Source: Pleurotus ostreatus/Saccharomyces cerevisiae fusant (taxonomy: Eukaryota > Opisthokonta). Taken from it: DNA of 35,311 bases. Shown here one piece after another: positions 31,601 through 35,311 of this stretch. Below the pieces are notes generated by a model. It was not told where the DNA came from and ran no database searches. It was given only the letters and a program-made list of their open reading frames with translations. The first letter of the stretch is position 1; every line of letters starts with the position of its first letter. The stretch is from NCBI GenBank assembly GCA_024196135.1, contig JAMQCK010000231.1:1-35311 (forward strand), read 5' to 3'. The translations under genes were made by a program, and so were the position numbers.

Positions 31601-33066
31601 GGAGAAGGACGGAGGGGGAGGAGAGGGGGAGAGGGAAGGGGCGGAGGAAGGGGGAGGAGAGGGGGGAGAGGGAAGGGAAAGGGCGGGTGATGTGGGAGGG
31701 AAGAAAGGGGTAAGGGAAGGAGAGGGCGAACATAAGCTCGCTGACCCAAAGAACGACCCACTCACTCATGATATTCGCGCCCATCTTGGGCCTGTCGGAC
31801 TCGATGAGGGCCTTCAGTTTGGGCGGGACGCCTGAGGGGAGAGGTGTTAGTAAGGAGGGGAGGGGTGTCAGTAAGGAGGGGAGGGGTGTCAGTAAGGAGG
31901 GGAGGGGTGTAGGGGGCGGGAGGGTGTGTGTGTGGTGGTGGGAGGGTGTGTGTGTGGTGGTGGGAGGGTGTGTGTGTGGTGGTGGGAGGGTGTGTGTGTG
32001 GTGGTGGGAGGGTCGGGAGGAGAGGTGCGGGAGTGGGGATGAGGAAGAGAGGGAAGGGGAGGGTGAGGGTGAGGGTGAGGGTGAGGAAGCGAAGGAAGTG
32101 TGGTAATTGCGAAGAGAATCAGGACGAGATAGACCACAGAAACCAAAGCAACCAGCGAGTGCATCGTAGACGACAAACGGCATCAACCACAACCACGAAC
32201 AAAACAAAACCTAAACCCAACCACGAACAAAACACAAACCCACTCACCCCCCATCCGCTATATGTGCACCACGAGGATCGTCTTCGTGTCGGCGAGCTGG
32301 ATGACGGCGGTGCGGCCGTGGACGGGGGTGCGGGCGCGCCAGGAGAAGCGCCATTCCATGTCGAAGCCGAGGGGGCTGGGAGGGGGGTTAGTGGGTGAGA
32401 GGCGGAGGATGGAGAGGGAGGGATGTGGGTGTAGGAGGGAGAGGGTGAAGGGAAATACAGTGACAGGGAGAAGGAGAAGAGGGAACGAAGGAGGAAGGGC
32501 GAGGCGCGAGTAGTGGTAAACGTGTGTAAGGCTCGACGGAACCGGCGCTCCAAAGAGTGGCAAACGCACCCTTCCAACGTCTCCACCTCGCGGTCGGTCT
32601 CCTCTGCAGTGGTACAGTACACGAGCCTGGGTGGCGGGTCGAAGTCGCGGTAGTCATATAAGCGCTCTGGCTGGTCGGTTGGCGGTGGCAAAGCAGGTTG
32701 TGGCGGTATCGTAGGCGCCGTAGCAGGAGTGTCGGGCGCAGGTGTGGCAGCGGCAGAAGACATGGCGGAGGAAGACGAGGACGAGGTGGTCTTGGCTTTG
32801 TTGGCTTTATCGTCGGCGGGGTTGGGGGCGCGCTTGCGCTTTGTACCGCCAGGGGACTTGTTGATTATGCTTGCGGTGCGGTTGGCCAATGGTGCAGTGG
32901 TCCTAAAAGCAGACCGATCAGCCCTGCACCACCCCAAGCCGGCCTGCACGCACCTAGCCACCGGCAGCGGACAGTCGACGATCTCAACATCGGACGAGGT
33001 TGACTGCGAGCTGGTAGGCGTCGGACCGGCGGTAAGCGCGTCGAGCTGGTCCAAGATGCTGGACAT
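28635..33066 (-). CDS. Werner-like 3'-5' exonuclease (DEDDy), with an in-frame TAG
   Basis: Exons 32954-33066, 32570-32902, 32248-32375, 31766-31831, 31377-31510, 31017-31110, 29156-30455 and 28635-28776 join in phase to 770 codons. The N-terminus is Ser/Ala/Pro-rich with a basic KRKRAP patch. The exonuclease fold follows: motif I LGFDMEWRFSW (Asp154, Glu156), TAVIQLADTKTILVVHI, motif II NIMNDGRKLL, and motif III YAANDAHCAI with Tyr and Asp. A disordered insert of about 330 residues with coding tandem repeats separates this from a conserved C-terminal part (RAYRYWHIERRDMDEMCRAL, VSYILGALAKDASLPFDKER). Codon 188 (32258-32260) is TAG, although both flanking splice joints keep phase and the sequence aligns straight through. 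The gene is therefore a recent pseudogene, a sequencing error, or recoded. Six of seven introns are 194-561 nt and repeat-rich. Confidence 0.8.
28777..29155 (-). repeat. Expanded intron of the exonuclease gene with 22-bp tandem repeats
   Basis: This 379-nt intron has about four copies of a 22-bp unit (29038-29125, + strand core TTGGGACGAAGGAGACGAGG). It also has a duplicated segment around TTTTTCTCTCTCT...TATACAT (28799-28882). It starts GTGAGT on the coding strand and ends CGCTAACCGCCCACCCAG. Confidence 0.75.
29460..29935 (-). repeat. Three coding tandem repeats inside exonuclease exon 7
   Basis: An 18-bp unit (about 29472-29570) encodes repeats of Thr-Ser-Pro-Asn-Pro-Leu. A 27-bp unit (about 29727-29808) encodes KSRSMQAPG three times. 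A roughly 30-bp unit (about 29853-29930) encodes ALDDEGPPS variants three times. All keep frame, so the protein tail varies in length without disrupting translation. Confidence 0.8.
30456..31016 (-). repeat. 561-nt expanded intron of the exonuclease gene
   Basis: The + strand is purine-rich with long G runs (30708-30746 meets a G-quadruplex pattern). About 30868-31006 holds a tandemly duplicated segment, core GAGAGCAGCGGACGCGTGCA then TAATGTATAAACAAACGGAC. On the coding strand the intron ends CTTACTAACC, a C-tract and CAG. A second copy of that branch-site/C-tract block lies internally at 30708-30733. Confidence 0.75.
31832..32247 (-). repeat. 416-nt expanded intron with branch-site-containing tandem repeats
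   Basis: Nearest the acceptor, 21-bp units carry TTACTAAC at 31846-31853 and TTACTGAC at the equivalent positions 21 and 42 bases further into the intron. Then come four exact 22-bp units of TG-rich sequence (31923-32010) and a GGGTGA hexamer run near 32058-32090. The donor is GTGAGT. Confidence 0.85.
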
Positions 33067-33302
33067 GTAGATTGGTCTGTGCAAAAGACACGTAGCGAAG
33101 AAGATGCGACGCGCAGGCGGAGGCAAGACGCGTCGGGGGCGGAACATGAGATGCGGTGAGTTGCCGTTCACGTGGGCGAGGCCGATCGTCGGTTGCGAGG
33201 TCGGGCCGGACATCCGCTGCTTCCTCCTTCCGTCCGCACCTTCGCCTGCTACTGACCGCCTATGCTCCTCTACTCCTGACGCCTCACGACTGCACACACA
33301 CT
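33067..33302. promoter_or_regulatory. Divergent promoter of the exonuclease and AA14 genes
   Basis: 236 bases separate the two start codons. It contains a CACGTG E-box at 33169-33174 and a GGGGCGG run near 33136-33142. Both transcripts must start within or near this space. Confidence 0.45.
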
Positions 33303-35231
33303 ATGGACCGCACGCCGCGCACGGCGATTATCCTAGCCTCCATCCTCTTCCTCCTCGTCCGCCCGGCGGTCGCCCATGTCGCTGCCTGGCACAAGAGTAG
33401 GTGGTGTGCGCTCGCGCGGAGGACGACCGAGCTAAGTGAAGAGAACAGGCATGTGGTGTCTGAACGGCACCACTCCCGGCGTCGACAACCCGAACAATCG
33501 CGAGCCCGGGACCCCGCTCTATAACGTGCGTTGCCGTTGGGTGCTTAGCGCGTCTGTGCTGACCATGCGTACAGCTCAAGTTCGAGGACTGGTGGTTTCA
33601 TCACATTAACAAGGTGCGCCGTCTGCGCTTGCTTTCCCCCTACATGCTAACCGTCCGACCAGTGCGACGAGTTCCCGCCAGCAGAGGGCGACTTCCTCGA
33701 CCTGTGCGTCCTTCCCTGCCTTACCTCCCGCCTCCTTCCCCTTCCCCTTCCCCGTCTCACTCGACCTCGACCTCCCTCACCCACCTCACTGCCTACTGCC
33801 CCCTCGTGTACCCTCGTCTCTTCCCCTTCCCCTTCACCCTCTCCCCCATCCACTCACCCCCTCCCAGCCCCGCCAACGGCCACTTCACCATCGAGCACGC
33901 CACAGACCGCGCCTTCACAACCCTCTCCTACGACGGCAACATGACCGGCGTCTACATCGACGGCAAGGACCACCTAGAAGGCCTCGACGGCGGCGGGGAG
34001 TGTATCGCGAATCCGAACAGTGCGTGCGCGGTTGACGAGCACCGTCGTATGCGTAATCTGACGACGCCGTTTAGTACATGCGCAGAATGGTACGTCTTGT
34101 GCGCTTTCATCCTCCTCTTCCTCCCCCTTCCTACCCCCCTTCCTTCACCAACCACCTTCCCGCCCACTATCCTTCACCAACCACCTTCCCGACCACTATC
34201 CACCACCTAACCCAACCCCCCCCCCTCACCCCCAGAATCCATGGCCGCCGGCACCGCCTTCGCCATCTCCTACCAGTCCGAGCTCTCAAGAGTGACGCTC
34301 GACAACCTCGTCGTGTTCACGGTGTTGTACAAGTGAGTGGTTGGGTTCTCTTCTCTCGTCTTCACCATCGTGTTCGTTCATCGGGCAAACGTCGTTCCCT
34401 TCCCCTTCGTTCCCTCCCCCGTCCTTCCCTTCTCTCCCCCCCTTCCCTCTTCATCCCCCCTCCCCTTCTCGTCTCCTCTTGTCCTATTCCCACAAATACG
34501 CCCTCCATCTCCTTCATCACTTCCTCGCACAAACACTAATGGTCGTTGTTATGGTTGAGCGCACACGCTACGGTTGCGCGCGCGCGCTAACTAGCGTTAC
34601 GGTTGAGCGCTCACGCAAACTAGCGTTATGCTTGCGCGCACACGCTGACGTTGTTATGATTGCGCGCTCACGCTAACTAGCATTACGGCTGAGCGCGCAC
34701 GCTAACTAGCGTTACGGTTGCGCGCGCACGCTAACCAACGTTATGATTGCGCGCACACGCTGACCACGCCCCCAGCACCCCCTGGCGCCGCCTCGCGACC
34801 TACGAGGTCCCGAACCTGCCCGCGTGCCCCGCGGGGGGGTGTATCTGTGCGGTGAGTGGGCGGTCGAGGTTGATTCATCTTATTTCGTTGGGTCCTCGTC
34901 CATGGCGGGTCTTCGTCCATGTCGGATCTTCGTCCATGTCCATAGCGGGTCTTCGTCGCCTTGCATCGACCAGCCGCTCTTCCCCTTCCCCCTTCCTCGC
35001 CACGTCCCCGCCCGACCCCGCGCCGCGTTTGCGTCCGCGCCCCTCCCCCTTCCTCTTCCTCACCTCCATGCAATCTCTACGCCCCTAACCGTCCATGCAA
35101 TCTCGACACATCGCACACCTTGTACTAACGCCTCCCTCCCTTTAGTGGGGCTGGGTACGTCGCACCTCTCCCTTCACCTATCGAGGGGATACACCGACCT
35201 GACCGAGCCGTCGCGCGCAGATTGCCGAGGG
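33303..35231 (+). CDS. AA14-like secreted lytic polysaccharide monooxygenase (3' end outside window)
   Basis: Ten exons are inferred: 33303-33396, 33449-33525, 33575-33613, 33663-33703, 33868-34019, 34075-34089, 34236-34332, 34776-34851, 35146-35154, 35221-35231. A 24-residue signal peptide ([18 protein letters not shown]) is followed by His, so cleavage exposes an N-terminal histidine, as copper monooxygenases require. The mature part reads [82 protein letters not shown] and CICAWGW. This matches AA14 proteins, described as xylan-active, copper-dependent LPMOs of white-rot fungi. The 15-nt exon encodes the Ile-His-Ala-Gln-Asn stretch, whose His probably belongs to the histidine brace. About 204 codons are seen; the C-terminal part lies beyond the window. 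Activity is not proven. Confidence 0.82.
34333..34775 (+). repeat. 443-nt AA14 intron with a 29-bp minisatellite containing branch-site motifs
   Basis: From about 34556 to 34765, six to seven units of about 29 bp follow the pattern GCTAACTAGCGTTACGGTTG then AGCGCTCAC, with variants. Each unit starts GCTAAC or GCTGAC (one has GCAAAC), and the last GCTGACC sits just before CCCCCAG. The 5' half of the intron is CT-rich. Confidence 0.85.
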
Positions 35232-35311
35232 GTGCGTGGGTCGGTCTTCTTTTGCATCTGTATTGCCAGAACAATATCTGGTATTGCCAGAACGATACCT
35301 GCCTCGCCCCC

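Noticed and set aside
32058..32090. GGGTGA hexamer run resembling a telomere repeat
   Set aside because: Only four to five copies inside an intron, and the unit is not the TTAGGG repeat expected in basidiomycetes.
31143..32207. 354-codon minus-strand frame rich in Pro, Ser and Thr-His
   Set aside because: It runs through three introns of the exonuclease gene in simple repeats; the exons within it are read in defined phases with family motifs, the rest is CT-rich intron.
1..35311. Transfer RNA genes
   Set aside because: I looked for B-box-like GGTTCGA sites with matching A-boxes; the hits lie in coding exons and lack a cloverleaf.

Overview
The window looks like nuclear DNA of an Agaricomycete (mushroom-forming basidiomycete, plausibly a wood decayer). 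The supporting signs are GC-rich coding sequence, dense introns of about 45-65 nt with GTRNGT donors and CTRAY/TACTAAC-type branch sites, very small exons, and an AA14-type copper monooxygenase gene. I assigned genes by reading protein-family motifs and requiring splice phases to agree exon by exon. No database search was possible.

Layout: 2-709 (+) C-terminal part of an unrecognised charged protein; 1162-3253 (-) FAD-dependent amine-oxidase-like protein; 3821-5456 (+) Pex24p/DysF peroxisomal membrane peroxin; 6149-7324 (-) mitoribosomal protein mS35; 7325-9879 a 2.5-kb stretch without a convincing gene; 9880-13105 (+) RRM plus YTH RNA-binding protein; 13890-15171 (+) BTB/POZ protein; 15494-16185 (+) small orphan gene; 16906-18601 (+) SNF1/AMPK beta subunit; 19027-22109 (+) AMP deaminase; 22550-24866 (+) DUF2235 alpha/beta hydrolase; 25456-27008 (-) F-box protein with a probable frameshift; 28079-28500 minisatellites; 28635-33066 (-) Werner-like 3'-5' exonuclease with an in-frame TAG; 33303 to the end (+) AA14-like secreted LPMO, cut by the window edge.

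The genes are mostly unrelated housekeeping functions: energy sensing (AMPK beta, with AMP deaminase as direct neighbour), m6A-type RNA reading, peroxisome biology and mitochondrial translation. They are not an operon or a metabolic cluster. The AMPK beta / AMP deaminase adjacency is suggestive because both act on the AMP signal, but it may be chance.

The unusual part is 28.0-35.3 kb. The divergent exonuclease and AA14 genes have many introns that are several times longer than elsewhere (up to 561 nt). These are pyrimidine-rich on each gene's own coding strand and filled with tandem repeats, some of whose units contain a branch-site motif. Across the window I also infer micro-exons of 5, 7, 9, 11, 14 and 15 nt and two GC-AG introns. 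In the AA14 gene a 15-nt exon appears to carry a putative active-site histidine.
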